This document shows, in pieces, positions 46,108 to 58,538 of a stretch of 64,000 nucleotides of DNA. A program made the position numbers and the translations under genes. Location of the stretch: contig CM027377.1 of NCBI GenBank assembly GCA_015680905.1, forward strand, positions 54,829,501-54,893,500, written 5' to 3'. The stretch's first letter is position 1. Every line of letters starts with the position of its first letter. Source of the DNA: Coptis chinensis. Its lineage: Eukaryota; Streptophyta; Magnoliopsida; Ranunculales; Ranunculaceae. The notes under the pieces were generated by a model. The model did not search any database and was not told the DNA's origin. It saw nothing but the letters and a program-made list of their open reading frames with translations.

Positions 46108-47847
46108 TGTTTTTATGAGTATTAAATTATATACGGACTTAGATTCATGGACTTTAGATTTTTGGGATTTGATTGTGGACTGTGGACTGTTTAATTGTGC
46201 TACGTTTTATGTTGTATTTGGGTGGACAAATCTAATGCTAAAATGCTGTGGAAGCTTGTATAAATTTGGTTATCATTATCTAAATAAGATTTGACGTTGA
46301 TATTGTGACATTATATAATATGTTGGGATATATTTATTAAAGGCAATAGTTTTGGAGAAATAAATGTATAAACCCTCCATTATTTTATCTGTGAGATGCT
46401 AGTAAAGTATTTGTGGATATTTCCCACGAAATTGTGGCTTAGTGCAATAATATATTGGCACGTGAAAGAATAAAAGTGGTTATGAGATATAATTGAGATA
46501 TTTCTAAATATTGTGGCTTAGTGCAATAAGGTATTTTGAACTGCACGTGATATAGTGGAATTATTATGAGTCATAAATGGATGACACTTGAATAAATTAC
46601 GTAATGAAAATCCTAGAACCTAGCTACCACAACTCATGTGATTTGGCCCTTCTGGCATTTCAGTGAATCTGAATGGCCTTCGGGCGTAAGTAATGTGATT
46701 GGCCCTTCTGGAGTTTTAGTGAATCTGAATGGCCTTCGGGCGTAAGTAATTTGATTGGCCCTTCTGGCATTTCAGTGAATTTGAATGGCCTTCGGGCGTA
46801 AGTAATGTGATTGGCCCTTCTGGCGTTTTAGTAAAGCTGAATGGCCCTTCTGGCGTAGCCGAATAGTGACTTGATTATTCCGTTCGCAAAATAGAACGAG
46901 ATGCGCGATATTTTATGCCGAATAGTGGTAGTACTTACATAATGGCTTCCGTGTGAGGGTTACCTGGTGTGCGGCATCCCGCTCAGGGTAGTTACGCACG
47001 GAGTGGTTCATTATGTGCGGGAGGCATGTGGATGTACATGTTCGGCGTTGGGGAAGCGATTGTGGTAGCCAGGAAACTAGGTAAGACATAGATACGACGT
47101 GATTTTAGGGACACACAAAGAAAGCCTTAATTAATATAATTATGGTACTATGTTGGTTAATGATATATCTTTAGATAGATGATTGTATATGCTTGGCTGG
47201 TTATGGTTTAGTTAGAACCTAAGGCGCCTCGTGGAGGAACTAAATGCCTTTTTATTATGCGTATTGTTTGTTGTGTGGTTAGTGGGAAGTTAAGGCGCCT
47301 CAGTGGAGGAACTACCTGCCTTAACTATTGTACTTAAGGATGTTGTATTAGTCGTTGAAAGTTAAGGCGCCTCGGTAGAGGAACTAACTGCCTTATAGAT
47401 TGTGTAAATATATGTATAAGTATATGTTGTATTTTAGAGCTACTCACACCAGCATTTTTATAATGCGCTGCTGACCCAATTTGCATGTTTGCTTATCGGG
47501 TGTGTTCATTAAATAAACATAGTTGATAAGTCTTGACATGTTTAGTGTTGAAGAAGATTGGTTGCTACTTTGTGGTTTGTGTTAGCGTTGCATTTCAAGA
47601 TAGGCTTTGTTTTCCTTTGAGGTGATATAGATTTTCAGTAGAGATAAGGTTATTTGCATTTTCATTTGTAAATTTTTGTAATGAAGAAGACTTTTGTTTA
47701 AGTTAAAAATTTTATTGGTTTTTAATTATCCGCATATTTAAACTGTTTATTGGTTTTTGGAAGTGGAGAGTGTGTCACACCTCAGAGATCGAAGAGTCGG
47801 GAACAAATAATGTTTTTCCGAATTCTGTCGAAATTCGGGGTGTGACA
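46108..47847 (-). mobile_element. Probable solo LTR of another gypsy element inside Ath-2
   Basis: The right border reads GAAATTCGGGGTGTGACA, so on the - strand the block starts TGTCACACCCCGAATTTCG, a typical chromovirus (Tekay/Del-like) LTR start. ATATA follows at 47848-47852. An identical ATATA precedes TGTTTTTATG at 46103-46107, giving a 1740-base unit with TG...CA ends. The right border is well supported. The left one is uncertain: the local sequence is AT-rich, and a diverged repeat of 45965-46080 occurs inside at 46216-46320, so the true border may be further left, as far as 45463. Confidence 0.5.
46636..46860. repeat. Four 56-base tandem repeats
   Basis: Units start at about 46636, 46693, 46749 and 46805 and contain TTGGCCCTTCTGGC and ATGGCCTTCGGGCG, two related words separated by about 25 bases. 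The last unit is partly changed. Confidence 0.85.
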
Positions 47848-47869
47848 ATATAAGTCTGAGAAAATAAAA

Positions 47870-49033
47870 TGTCTACTGAGAATCCTCAAGGGCTGCTGAA
47901 GAAGAACCAGGAGTCCTGTGACAGCGTGCAAGACGAGCTCCCATGGAGGCTACTGTTCCTGGATATTGCCTAGAGTCTGCATCACATGGTCCTGAAACTG
48001 GTGCTGGTTTGCCATGAGCATTCGCTGGAACTAATTCTGGCGAGTAGTCATATGAACCTTAAATGCATTCATAGAAGTGCGCTTTTCTTGCTGAAATTCG
48101 CCAATGGTGTCTGTCAGCGGCTCGTGGAGAGTGGTCATATCCTCCCTAAATTCTTCCATGTTATGTTCCATCGATACATAGCGAGTATACATGTCTCGCA
48201 TGCCATTATTCATAGCACGTAGGGCATCTATAGGATGGCTCATCTGGCTCATAGCAGCCTCATCAAAGAAAGGTGGAGGGGATGGGGGAGGTGGAGCCAC
48301 GTTATCGTGTTCATCTTCCATGCGTGTTGTGGGTTCCCATGGGGACAGTATATATGCACTTCTTGAAAACATTCATATTCTCATATGGCAGCATAGGGAC
48401 TAATGGGGTGGCAAACAGGAAACCCAAATTAATCATAACTTGCATGACAAGAACGACAAGAGGGGCTGACCTGAGTGGGGCATGCGTAATGATGTCGAAT
48501 AGAAAGGTCACTATGCAGAAGTTACCCTTTCGCTCCTGGAGGACCCAAAGTAGGTGTAGAAATGTCTTGTTAATGTCAGATGGCTTAGAAGTGCCAATGA
48601 CATTCTGACCTATCCCTTGAGTCACGGCAAGCTGGTTCTGCCACATAGAATGTTGATACGCGCATTTCCCATCCAGATTAAACTCACCCTCGATTAGTGT
48701 GTCAAGCATGAGGTCATAAGTCTGTGGATACATGGACTATCACCGAGTCAAAGACGCGGTCGCACGAGGAGGTATTCCCGTGATCCCGAGATCAAAGGTG
48801 GTGTGACTTAAGGCCGCGATGTCGTCGACGGTGACCCAAAAATTGTCGCCATTAAAGCCGCCATTGTTATAGAACTTCGACACCAAATCCGTTGGATACA
48901 ACCCACCATTAGCATACAAGAGATACTCCCATCCTTTAGAGTATATTTCCGTATCAAAAAATGGAGCAAACATCCCACTTTCAAATATGGATCTAAAATT
49001 TTTTTCGACTAAGATTCGCCTGTTTCCGTTCAT
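47870..49033 (-). pseudogene. Ath-2 ORF3 (partner of Ath-1 ORF3a)
   Basis: The start at 49033 gives MNGNRRILVEKNFRSIF, then FAPFFDTEIYSKGWEYLL, TDLVSKFYNN and DNFWVTVDDIAAL. TGA and TAG follow in frame near 48740. The frame goes on from 48733 (GQNVIGTSKPSD, LHLLWVLQERKGNFCIV) and shifts near 48340 into 48372-48031 (DALRAMNNGMRDMYTRYV and a helical end). It is collinear with 32018-33082. Nothing like ORF3b follows; that place is taken by the probable solo LTR. Confidence 0.68.
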
Positions 49034-49250
49034 TTTGCCATCGCAGGAAGAGGATGGGTATTGATTTGAGATGAGGGGAAGAATTTGAAGTTGGTGGCGG
49101 AAGGGAATTTGAAACCAAGCTATGGTGGTCGCGCGCGAGACTCAAATTTAACTAGGGGTTGTCTCCTGCGAGACTGGATTTGGAGGGGACGAGATCTGGC
49201 TTTTGTGGGAGAAGAAAGAAGGAATGATGACGCGTGGGGGAGATGTCTCG

Positions 49251-49258
49251 GGTTATAA
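49251..49258 (-). promoter_or_regulatory. TATA-like box upstream of Ath-2 ORF3
   Basis: The - strand reads TTTATAAC about 220 bases before the ORF3 ATG, in sequence related to 31100-31190 of Ath-1. Function inferred. Confidence 0.3.
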
Positions 49259-49619
49259 ATGGGCCAAGAATGATGAGATTTGGTCGGGCCCAATTTTTTT
49301 CCCAAGCCCAATTCAAACCTAAAGCCCAAATTAAGCCTAAAAAAATGTAAACGCGCACACATGACTCGTTCGGACTCCGGATTGGATACATGAGCTACCA
49401 AAATGATCAACATGAAAAATGCCATCCAATTATATGTGTCATGCTCAAAGGTTAAAAGAGTTTTTGAAAAGAAGGAGGGATGTTTTATTTATAAACAATG
49501 GTTTGTTTGTTTTTTTTTTAACTTATGGTTTTTTTTATACAAGGTAGATTAATGTGAACAACACTGGATGTCCATAAGACTCACCATCTAAACTTTTAGG
49601 CAACGGTCATGTTGACTCT

Positions 49620-49850
49620 AGAGCGAACCCAATCCAGCCAGACTGTGGCTTCACCTTTATGTATTATGGGTCTAGGGGCAAGACGGTACCATCCTGGACC
49701 GTGTGCGCAACAGTCTAATAATATTGCCCTTATTACATACGGCTATCCTCAAACTGCCCCAAAGGGAACTCAAAGTAACCAATTCTAGGGGTTGGCCTGG
49801 TGGAATCCATTGCCCGTACGTGTTCCAAGTAGGCAACATCCGAGGTTGAA
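49620..49850 (-). other. Conserved non-coding block after pol (Ath-2 copy)
   Basis: Reverse complement of the Ath-1 block at 30470-30745. Shares CCAGCCAGACTGTGGCTT, CCTCAAACTGCCCC and GGAATCCATTGCCCG. Confidence 0.65.
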
Positions 49851-49917
49851 CACGAATCTCTATGTGCACAACTTAATGCAAGGGAAATTTTAAAAGACAA
49901 CAATATATACATATATA

Positions 49918-50028
49918 CAAGGTGAGTCTTTTAATGTCAGATCCTCAAGACGAATTGAGTCTTTTAACGTAAGATCCTCAAGACGTTTGCGATTCTTTTA
50001 ACGTCAGATCCTCAAGATGATTACCAAC
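49918..50028 (-). repeat. Short tandem array after pol (Ath-2 copy)
   Basis: Three units containing GTCTTTTAA and GTCAGATCCTCAAGACG, the counterpart of 30318-30430. Confidence 0.8.
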
Positions 50029-50129
50029 CCGTGGGAGAAATGGCACGGCGACAAAGTTTATCCTGCTCAGCTGGTGTCAAACAAAAGTATACCTTATACC
50101 AGCTAGTATTGGATAGGAAGTCAAGACCT

Positions 50130-50360
50130 GGACAGAAAGGTGTTTGACAATGCATACACCACCCTATCCTTCACGCATGTCGTTTACGAGCAAAAGTACT
50201 ACGACAATTACCTATTCGTGATGAGTTAGACTTACACCAAATGATTAGTTGAAGTTCGCAAAGTAAAGATCGAGTCGAAAAGGGAAGAGAAGGAAGGAGG
50301 AGAAATTTTTGGTACCTATCGTTTACCAGCAGGAACGTTTGCTCGCATTTCAGAAGACAT
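50130..50360 (-). pseudogene. Remnant of the post-pol small ORF in Ath-2
   Basis: The ATG at 50360 opens MSSEMRANVPAGKR, then TAG where Ath-1 has Trp. VPKISPPSFSSLF follows, and after shifts YALSNTFLS. Counterpart of 29990-30232. Unknown function. Confidence 0.4.
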
Positions 50361-50513
50361 TTATACTCAGTTCTGAAGTAGAGTTTTTATGGACTACGGC
50401 TCCACACACTTCAAAGTACTTTTGAGATCATAAAATAGAAGATGGCCCGACTACCAAAATAATGTACCCTTTTTAGAAAAACAAGATTGAGTACGTCAAA
50501 AAAAAAAAAACAT

Positions 50514-51395
50514 CTAGTCTATGTAGACCGGATCCTGAAGAAGAGTTTGTTTAACAGTTGGGGAGTGTAACTCGTGGTAATGTTTGAGGCGTTGTCCATT
50601 TACTTGAAATTCGTTGTTATCTTGTGGATTAAGCAAAGAGATTGCCCCATAATGGGTCACACCTGACACAATGAAAGGACCATACCATCGTATTTTCAAT
50701 TTACCAGGAAAAATATGTAATCTGGAGTTGTAAAGTAAAACTTTTTGGTCAATTTTGAAATCTTTACGCAAAATGTGCTTGTCGTGCACTCTTTTCATAT
50801 TAGCTTTGTAGGATTTTGAGAGATCATAAGCATCACTCCAAATCTCCTCAAGCTCATTTAATTGCAATTTTCGCTTCTCGCCTGCCGCATTGATATTATA
50901 ATTGATGATTTTTATGGCCCATAGGGCACGATGCTCAAGTTCAACTAGCAGATGACAAGATTTTCCAAAAACGGTGCGGTAAGGAGACATCCCTATAGGT
51001 GTCTTAAAGGTCGTTCGGTATGCCCACAAGGCATCTGATAAGCGGAGAGACCAGTCTTTCCTTGAGGGATTGATAGTTTTCTTCATAATGGACTTTATTT
51101 CTTTGTTGGAGACTTCCACTTGGCCACTCGTCTGTGGGTGATACATAGTAGCAACTTTGTAAGTAACTCCATATTTCTTCATTAATAACTCAAAAAAATT
51201 ATTACAAAAATGTGTACCCCCATCACTGATGATAGCTTTGAGAACACCAAAATGAGAGAAAATGTTTTCTTTTACAAATTTCACTACAGCCTTATGGTCA
51301 TTTGAGCGACATGCGAGTGCCTCAATCCATTTGGACACATAGTCCACATTGACTAGAATGTAGAGAAAACCTTGAGAAATAGGGAAGGGTTCCAT
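50514..51395 (-). CDS. Ath-2 integrase core and C-terminal domain (open, 293 residues)
   Basis: The longest undamaged coding stretch of the Athila-like elements. It starts just after the first catalytic block (GIDFMEPFP-type region at the right edge). It holds [13 protein letters not shown], the second Asp in [12 protein letters not shown], the Glu block [35 protein letters not shown], and the C-terminal [39 protein letters not shown] part. It ends DPVYID at 50514. It joins viral-like DNA ends to the target. Only a fragment of the polyprotein; the first Asp block is separated by a stop at about 51406. Confidence 0.85.
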   Translation of the reverse strand: MEPFPISQGFLYILVNVDYVSKWIEALACRSNDHKAVVKFVKENIFSHFGVLKAIISDGGTHFCNNFFELLMKKYGVTYKVATMYHPQTSGQVEVSNKEIKSIMKKTINPSRKDWSLRLSDALWAYRTTFKTPIGMSPYRTVFGKSCHLLVELEHRALWAIKIINYNINAAGEKRKLQLNELEEIWSDAYDLSKSYKANMKRVHDKHILRKDFKIDQKVLLYNSRLHIFPGKLKIRWYGPFIVSGVTHYGAISLLNPQDNNEFQVNGQRLKHYHELHSPTVKQTLLQDPVYID

Positions 51396-51407
51396 AAAAT
51401 AAATGCC

Positions 51408-54400
51408 CTAAATATCAAAAATTTCCACGATTAAAATGGGATTTAGGGGCATCATATTGCATTGGGTAATGCGACCTAGGTGTTGATAATGAATGCAAGC
51501 TTTGCAATGTTCGTGTGCATCGAGAAAAAGGGTAGGCCAGTAAAAATCACATTGTAAAATCTTGGCCGCAGTTTTCTTCCTACTGAAATGACCACCGCAA
51601 GATTGTTCATGGAAAAAAGATAACACGTCGGTGTATTCCCAGTCGGGAATACAGCGACGAATGAGTTGGTCAGAACAATACTTAAAGAGGTAGGGATCAT
51701 CTCAGAAATAATATTTTACAGTGGATAAGAACTTTTTAAAATCAGGACGTGACCACGAGGAAGGAACTTCCTCAACAACTAGGCAGTTAACGATATCTGC
51801 ATACCATAGAGAGAAGAAAATGAAGTATAAATGCTCGTCTGGGAAGGAATCACATATGGTATCAGAATCACTATCAATGTCACCAACTAGCCTTGATAAA
51901 TGGTTGGCTACCACATTTTCAGATCCTTTTTTGTCTTTAATTTCCAGGAAATTCTTGCAAGAGAAGGATCCAGCGGAACAATCTCTGTTTCGCATCCTTT
52001 TTCGCGAGTAGGTACCGAAGTGTGGCATGGTTAGTATATACGATGGTTGAAGATCCGACCAGGTAAGGGCGAAACTTATCCAAAGTATAGACAACAGCTA
52101 GTAACTCTTTCTCAGTTGTCGTGTAATTACGTTAAGCATCATTAAGAGTTTTACTAACGTAGTAAATGACAACGGGTTTGTCATCACGTCTTTGGCCTAG
52201 TACAGTGCCAATAGCAAAGTCGCTAGCATCACACATCAGTTCGGATGGTTGAGACCAATCAGGTGGTTGAATGATAGGAATGGTAGTCAGAGTGGTTTTT
52301 AGAGTTTCAAAAGCTTCTTTGCAATTGAAATTAAATTCGAAGACCGCATCCTTAAGTAGGAGATTGGTTAAAGGTCGAGCAACTTTAGAAAAATCTTGAA
52401 TGAATCGCCTGTAAAACCCAGCATGGCCTAAAAAGGCACAGATATCGCAAACTGTTCGGGGGATAGGTAGAGAAGCAATTTTAACAATTTTAGCTTTATC
52501 AACCTCTATCCCGTCTTTTGAAACAACATGACCTAGAACAATTCCTTTGGTAACCATGAAATGACACTTCTCTTAATTAAGTACCAGATTTTTCTCTTTG
52601 CAACGCATTAACACTTTAGAAAGGTTGGATAGGCAGTCGTCAAAGGAGTTTCCATAAATGGAAAAGTCATCCATGAAGACTTCCATATAATGTTCCACCA
52701 TATCACTAAAAATGTGAAGCATACAGCGTTGGAAAGTACCAGGGGCATTGCAAAGACCAAAAGGCATTCGTTTGTATGCAAAGGTGCCAAAGGGACATGT
52801 GAAAGTTGTCTTCTCTTGATCAGCTGGATTGATGACAATTTGGAAGTAGCCGGAATAACCATTAAGAAAACAATAGTAAGCATGACTGACTAAACATTCT
52901 AGCGTCTAATCAACAAATGGAAGAGGGAAGTGATATTTTTGTGTTACGGCGTTAAGTTTGCGATAGTCAATGCAAATTCTCCATTTCACTGGAATACGAG
53001 TTGAGATGCATTCATCATTTTTATTTCGCACAACTGTAATGCCGGACTTCTTTGGAACAACGTGGACAAGACTAACCCAAACATTATCAGACATAGGGTA
53101 TATGATACTTGCATCAAGTAAACATAAAACTTCCTCCCTCACCACCTCCTTCATGGCGGGGTTAAGGTGACATTACGGTTCTCGCGATATCTTTGTGACA
53201 TCATCTAGATGTATAGGATGCATGCATACACCATGGTGTATTCCTTTGATATCATCTAAGGACCAACCGATAGCGGAGCGGTGTTCACAAATGGCATGAA
53301 TCAAACGTGCTTCTTTATCGGTAGTCAAATGGGAAAAAATTATTATAGGGTGACTACCATTGGGATCGAGATGCACGTACTTCAAATCAGAGGGTAAATG
53401 TTTTAAATTCGGGGTTAGAGGAGTGGGGATCAAAGATTTGTGAGGGGCTGTCTCTTCAATGGAAAAAGCGAGTCAGGTTCATCTGAATCGGTTGGTAATG
53501 TAGCAGTAGGGTCAAATAGTGGTATTAACTATAATAATGCGTGGACATTCTTAACGTATGAGTCATCGTCAAACTCAGGATTATCAAAAGAAAGAAATTG
53601 GTGTACCTCGTATGGGGGAAAATAGTTTGTGAAATATTTCTGTGCCAGATTTATCAACCATGCTAATCTTACCCTCAATGTCAGGATCGGAAAGTTGTTT
53701 CATTATGTTGAACACATTTACTTCTACAGAAAGGTTCCCGAAAGACATTGTCAAAGAACCATCCTGACAATTTATGAGAGCGTTAGCAGTTTCAAGAAAT
53801 GGACGTCCTAAAATAATAGGAATGGAGTCACAGGCAACTTCGGTATCTAGAATGGTAAAATCAACGGGGTAGTAAAAATCTTGGACCTTGACTAGGACGT
53901 TTTCTACTATGCCCTTTGGTTACTTGATGGAGCGATCCGTGAGTTGCAGGGTCATACTGGTAGGTTTTAATTCATGAAGACCTAACTGCTTAAATACATA
54001 GTAGAAAAGTAGGTTAACACTTGCACCTAGGTCTAAAAGTGCAGTAGCGGTATACTTGTCGCCCAACGTGCATGGTACCGTTGGTCGACCTAGGTCTTTG
54101 TATTTGACCACACCATTTGGTAGCAGTAATAGAGGGAAACTGCTCAGTGAGGAATGCTTGTTAAGGAACATTTGTTCGTTGTTTGTTTGTGCACATGTCC
54201 TTCAAAAACTTGGCATGCTTAGGCAAATACTTGAGTGCATCGAGAAAAGGTAGGTTTATGGTCAAATTTTTGAAGGTTTCTCGGATCTCATCGAAATGCT
54301 CGTCAGGTTTGTTCCTTGCCAAACGGGTAGGGAACGGAGCTTTTGGGCAGAATCGTGCATATGGATCAGTGGCGTCTTTCCCCAGGGACATGGTTGTAGA

Positions 54401-54540
54401 TTTGGAAGGAACAACTTCGTCCGTTATATGTTGCGAGGTAGGAGTTGGAAGGACGTCAGCCGTGGCATTCGTCGGTTGAATGTCTGGCATGTGTATGTGA
54501 TTGTCGATGGTTCGGCCAGAACGAAGAGTGGTGATGGCAT
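51408..54540 (-). pseudogene. Ath-2 protease, RT, RNase H and integrase finger
   Basis: Pieces in order: 54171-53920 protease (DLGASVNLLFYYVFKQLG); 53433-53173 linker; 53154-52906 RT start (VPKKSGITVV, WRICIDYRKLNAVTQ); 52883-52573 RT core with FLNGYSGYFQI (Asn for the first catalytic Asp) and FMDDFSIYG; 52557-52132 RT end and RNase H (LMCDASDFAIGTVLGQRR); 52094-51702 RNase H end and linker (NVVANHLSRLVGDI); 51626-51408 integrase finger (HEQSCGGHFSRKKTA, CKACIHYQHLG, with Tyr for the last Cys). Many stops and shifts. Confidence 0.87.
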
Positions 54541-54544
54541 TCAC

Positions 54545-56128
54545 CTCATCCTAGCTGGGATTACTAGATCCTGGTGCATTGGTGAGTTCAAAGGCAGTGT
54601 TTGTGGGCTTAGGGTTGGGCACTACTTGGCCAGGAAACACGCCCTTTTGACTTTTATCCTGTGCTAACAACTGAAGAGACTATTGGATAGATGCTAGGAT
54701 TTGAGATTGTTGATTCATGTAAGTCAGAAAAGTTTCAGCTGGTTTATCGGCAGTGGATTGTCCCAGTGGAGTAGCAGGAACAAGTTCAAGGTTATTGTTT
54801 ACGGGTCGATTTTGGGAGCCATAATCTGGATTAGCGGGAACAAGGCTGCGATTGTTTCGGTACCCTATATTGGCGGTGTTGGAAAACTGACTTTTCTCTT
54901 GCTGGAATTGTGGAGGATTCCCTGGATGGTAGGAATTGTAGTCCGTGGGTGGTCGTACATGAGGGTTGTTAAAACTCAGAGGAGCTAGTTGTTGAGTAGG
55001 GGGATGCCAAGCCAAATTCGGATGTTGTCGCCAAGGTGCATTAGGGATGTTGAAAGCACAAGCCTCTTCAGATGGTTGGGGAGGGCACTCGTATGCCAAA
55101 GGACAATAATAATCGAAGTGCTCAGGACTTAAGCAAAGAAGACATGAATGGGGAAGCGTTGGCAGCCATGACTTGTTTGGGTTTTTGATTATTTACTTGA
55201 ACCAAAAGAGCATCAACCTTTTTGGTTAGGGACTCGATCAGAGTTTTTAATTACGGATCGGGTTTGACCTCAAATATAGACGTAACTTCGGTAGGAGTGT
55301 CTTTAGAAGATCTGGAAGAATAAGTGTTACCCTAATGGTTGTTTCGTGAAGCCTATTTCTCGAGAAAGGTGTATGCTTCAATAGCGCCTTTGTCCATGAA
55401 ATAGCCGTCGTTCATGATATCTAATGTTTCCTTTTGATGGTCAGAGAGACCATTAAAGAATGATTGGACTAAGACAGTGGTGTCGAGTTGATGATGGGGA
55501 CATTCGAGAAGCAGGTCAGTAAATATACTCCATGCTTCCGTAATGGATTCCTGGGGATGCTGGCGAAAGAATTGAATCTTCTGAAGCATCTCTGTAGTTT
55601 TCTTTTAAGTATAGAACTTTACCATGAATGCTTGTACGAGCTTTGCCCATGTGTCAAGGGATTGCGGTGCTTCGCCCGTGAGCCAAATTGAAGCTTTATC
55701 AGCTAAGGTGAAGGGAAACAACCTAAGCAAGACTTGTTCGTTGGTAATGGTTGGATGGTGGAAAGTGGTGCCCACTTGCTGAATCTGACAAAGATGATTG
55801 TATGGTTTTTCATGGTCTAAACCATGGTAAACAGGTAACAAACCGAAAACGTTTGGCGGTATGCGAAAATCACCTGCAATCTCATCGAGTTTAATGTAGG
55901 AAGCAAGTCCTTCCTATAAGGCAGTATAGAAGTCCGAAAGGGGTTTCTCGACTGTGGGATTTTCCTGGGCAATAACTATGGGAGGTAATGACAACTAAGA
56001 TACTTGACGAGGTTGGTTTACGGAGGAAGAACTCTATCTATGGGCGATAACTTATGCAGTTGTTTATTGTATTTTCGACGATGATATGTATGTTCTAATT
56101 CCTTATTAGTACCAGACCGTAGTCTCAT
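54545..56128 (-). pseudogene. Ath-2 gag
   Basis: The ATG at 56128 opens MRLRSGTNKELEHTYHRR, matching the Ath-1 gag start, and soon stops. 55841-55605 gives the gag core (YHGLDHEKPYNHL, LRLFPFTLADKASIWL). 55589-55353 continues with EAWSIFTDLLLECPHHQLD, where Trp is kept, then DIMNDGYFMDKGAIEAYTF. 55099-54680 is the Pro/Asn/Gln-rich tail. The region near 55130 keeps only part of the zinc knuckle. Confidence 0.82.
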
Positions 56129-57243
56129 GCAAACACAAATTTTAATTCTAGGCTCAAGGAACGAATTATGTCATGAGGATTAGTAATTACGGAAGGAGGG
56201 AACGAATTACGTCCTCCTAAGCTGTTGCTAACGTGAGCAGGTAAGCTAGGATAATGTGTGAGTATTCCAGCAGTCATGTCACATGAGAGAATTGAGGGAG
56301 GTTGTCCGTGCTAGCATGTTCCTTAATTAGGTAACCTCAATCTTTCAAGTTTTCTAGACACTGATGGAATAGGATGATGATTGATTATGGTAAATTATGC
56401 GATTATTATTAATAGGATTATGATGAAATTTAATTATTAGGATTTTCTTTTTTATTTATTTATTTATTTTTATTTATTTTTTATTTATTTTTGGTTTACG
56501 TAATTAATGTATTATGGAGAAGGGGGGAAAACACAGGTAATATATTCGTGCAACCTAAACATGTGATTGGATTACAAAACATGCAAATAAAGACGAGAAA
56601 TGCCAAAATATGACTAATCATGCAATAATCACAGCCTCACAGGCTAGTTATACACAGGAAAGGTACACATGCAACCCTATATTACTCAAACGTGAATAGT
56701 ACATGTCCTATGCATGCAATAATATATAGCTATGCAGACATAAAATAAAATCTACACGTGCAACTATATGCGAGTTAGGGGAATATCGAGAATGAATTCA
56801 TGCAAAGTAATTCTGCGTACGTGAATGGATGTAACATACACATACAAAAATAATCTAAGCATGTGGTTTGAAATCACGCAGACATCCAAATATATTCGAA
56901 TCATATTAACCGTGTTAACGTCAATATGTAATGATGAACCACACTTACGTAGGAAAAATTCTATACATGCAAAAAGTTCTCATGCCAACATACAAATATG
57001 CGAGGTAAAACAGGTTATAGCAATCAACCAAATAATTTTCTCGACAAAGTTTGAGGAGTTTAAGAATGGGAAACCTAGTGTCCCGTCAACTTCACTTATT
57101 AGAATTAAACAATCGTAATAACTCCTGAGCTTGTGAACATACTGGAAGTTGGATAAACAAGTCCAGAGAGTCCAAAATAGCATTGAGAAGGAAAGTGACT
57201 TGGGCCTGAAAAATTGAGTGTTGACACTCTAGGTCGGTCTCGC
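56129..57243 (-). other. Ath-2 5' leader
   Basis: Non-coding, AT-rich, with a TTTA-rich run at 56445-56492. No feature beyond its position between gag and the hAT insertion. Confidence 0.5.
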
Positions 57244-57251
57244 GCGCTAAC
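57244..57251. repeat. 8-bp target-site duplication of the hAT-type element (left)
   Basis: GCGCTAAC, repeated exactly at 58259-58266. Confidence 0.9.
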
Positions 57252-58258
57252 TAGGGGTGGGCAATGGGCCAGGTCAGACTAGCTCGGCCCTAAACATTTA
57301 AAGCCTTTCAGTTATTAGGGCCGGGCCAGCCCGGCCCTAAAGTCCCCATAGGGCCGAGTCATAAGTCTAAATTTCAAGCCCTGACCCTATCCTAAGCCAT
57401 CTTTAATAGTTTAGGGCCGGGTCGGGCCGGGCCTATATATTTTCTTCTTTTTCCTGCATCAGTTTTAAAACTCATTTATATTACAAAAAAAATTCAAAGA
57501 TTTGCAAACTCAAAGTCCCACCACTTTGAAATTTGAATAACAACCAATCTAGTAATAATTCTTGATAAGTCCAACAATTTAAAATGCATATCCACAATCT
57601 AATAAACTGAAGTACATAGAGACTCATATTTATATTTCAAAATTACAGTTAAAATGCACAAGACACATTTTGGAATGAGCTTTCACTAACATAAATCCGT
57701 TATTTCTTGTACTCAAATCTCACCAAAATTACATTTAACATTGAAGAACGCGAAGACAATTCAAATAAGAGTATGGAATGAGTTTTTACTGATGTCAACC
57801 TATTTTTCATTAGGTTAGTGCCCAGTGCTCATTATTGTTCTTGGCGACTAGGTTAGACGGGGAGTTGTGAGGTGTACGTGAGTTGTGAGATAGAAACAAT
57901 TAGGTTTACAAGTTTTTATGATATAAGACAAGTTATTAGAAGTACCCATACGGTAAGTGATAAATTACAAAGGACATTGTTATTTTAATTGAAAATATGT
58001 AACAAGGAGTTGGATAGTTTTAGTTATGTATTTTATAGTGAAATTATAACTAGGGCTTGGTTAGGGCTTGATTAGGGCTTAGTTAGGGTCGGGCCTATGT
58101 TTCAGAACCTTAGCCCTGACCCTGCCTTAGAAGGCATTAGGGCCGGGTTGGCCCTGCCCTAAACTCTGTGAGGGCTTTAGTTGTAAGGGCTTTATAGGGC
58201 TTAGGGTCGGGTCGGTCAGGGCCGGGTTAGGGTCGTTAGGGCCAAATTCCCACCCCTA
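57252..58258. mobile_element. Non-autonomous hAT-type DNA transposon (1007 bp)
   Basis: Ends are inverted repeats: TAGGGGTGGGCAA at the left, and TTCCCACCCCTA at the right. The exact 8-base duplication GCGCTAAC on both sides is the hallmark of hAT elements. Next to both ends lie many copies of GGGCCGGG and TTAGGGC words (57300-57445 and 58040-58245), partly complementary, so the subterminal regions are repeat-rich as hAT transposase binding sites often are. The centre is AT-rich and has no transposase ORF. Confidence 0.9.
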
Positions 58259-58266
58259 GCGCTAAC

Positions 58267-58520
58267 TTGTAAAGTCTCATCCGAGATTGTAAGATCAATG
58301 CAGTACTTCAACTTCCTACGGAATTCTTAGACTGTGCTAATGATGATAATCACGATCTGGTTCACAAATATTTGTTAGTAGAAAAAGAAAAGTTGGTACA
58401 AGCAGGTACGTAACACGTTAGTATCGCAAAACAAATGAAAATAAAAAAGGTGAGGGGGTAGGCGAGGGGGTTTGTCCAATGATGTATTCAAGTTGTTATG
58501 TTTAATGTCCGGAGTCCTTA
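58267..58520 (-). other. Ath-2 leader, proximal part
   Basis: Non-coding bases between the hAT element and the primer site. Confidence 0.5.
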
Positions 58521-58536
58521 CTCGACAGCGACGCCA
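58521..58536 (-). other. Ath-2 primer-binding site (tRNA-Asp-like, imperfect)
   Basis: The - strand reads TGGCGTCGCTGTCGAG two bases from the LTR border at 58539. It resembles the tRNA-Asp primer site with mismatches. Confidence 0.5.
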
Positions 58537-58538
58537 TT

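Noticed and set aside
46636..46860. CRISPR-like spacing of direct repeats
   Set aside because: Repeats are contiguous and imperfect with no unique spacers, and the setting is a plant LTR.
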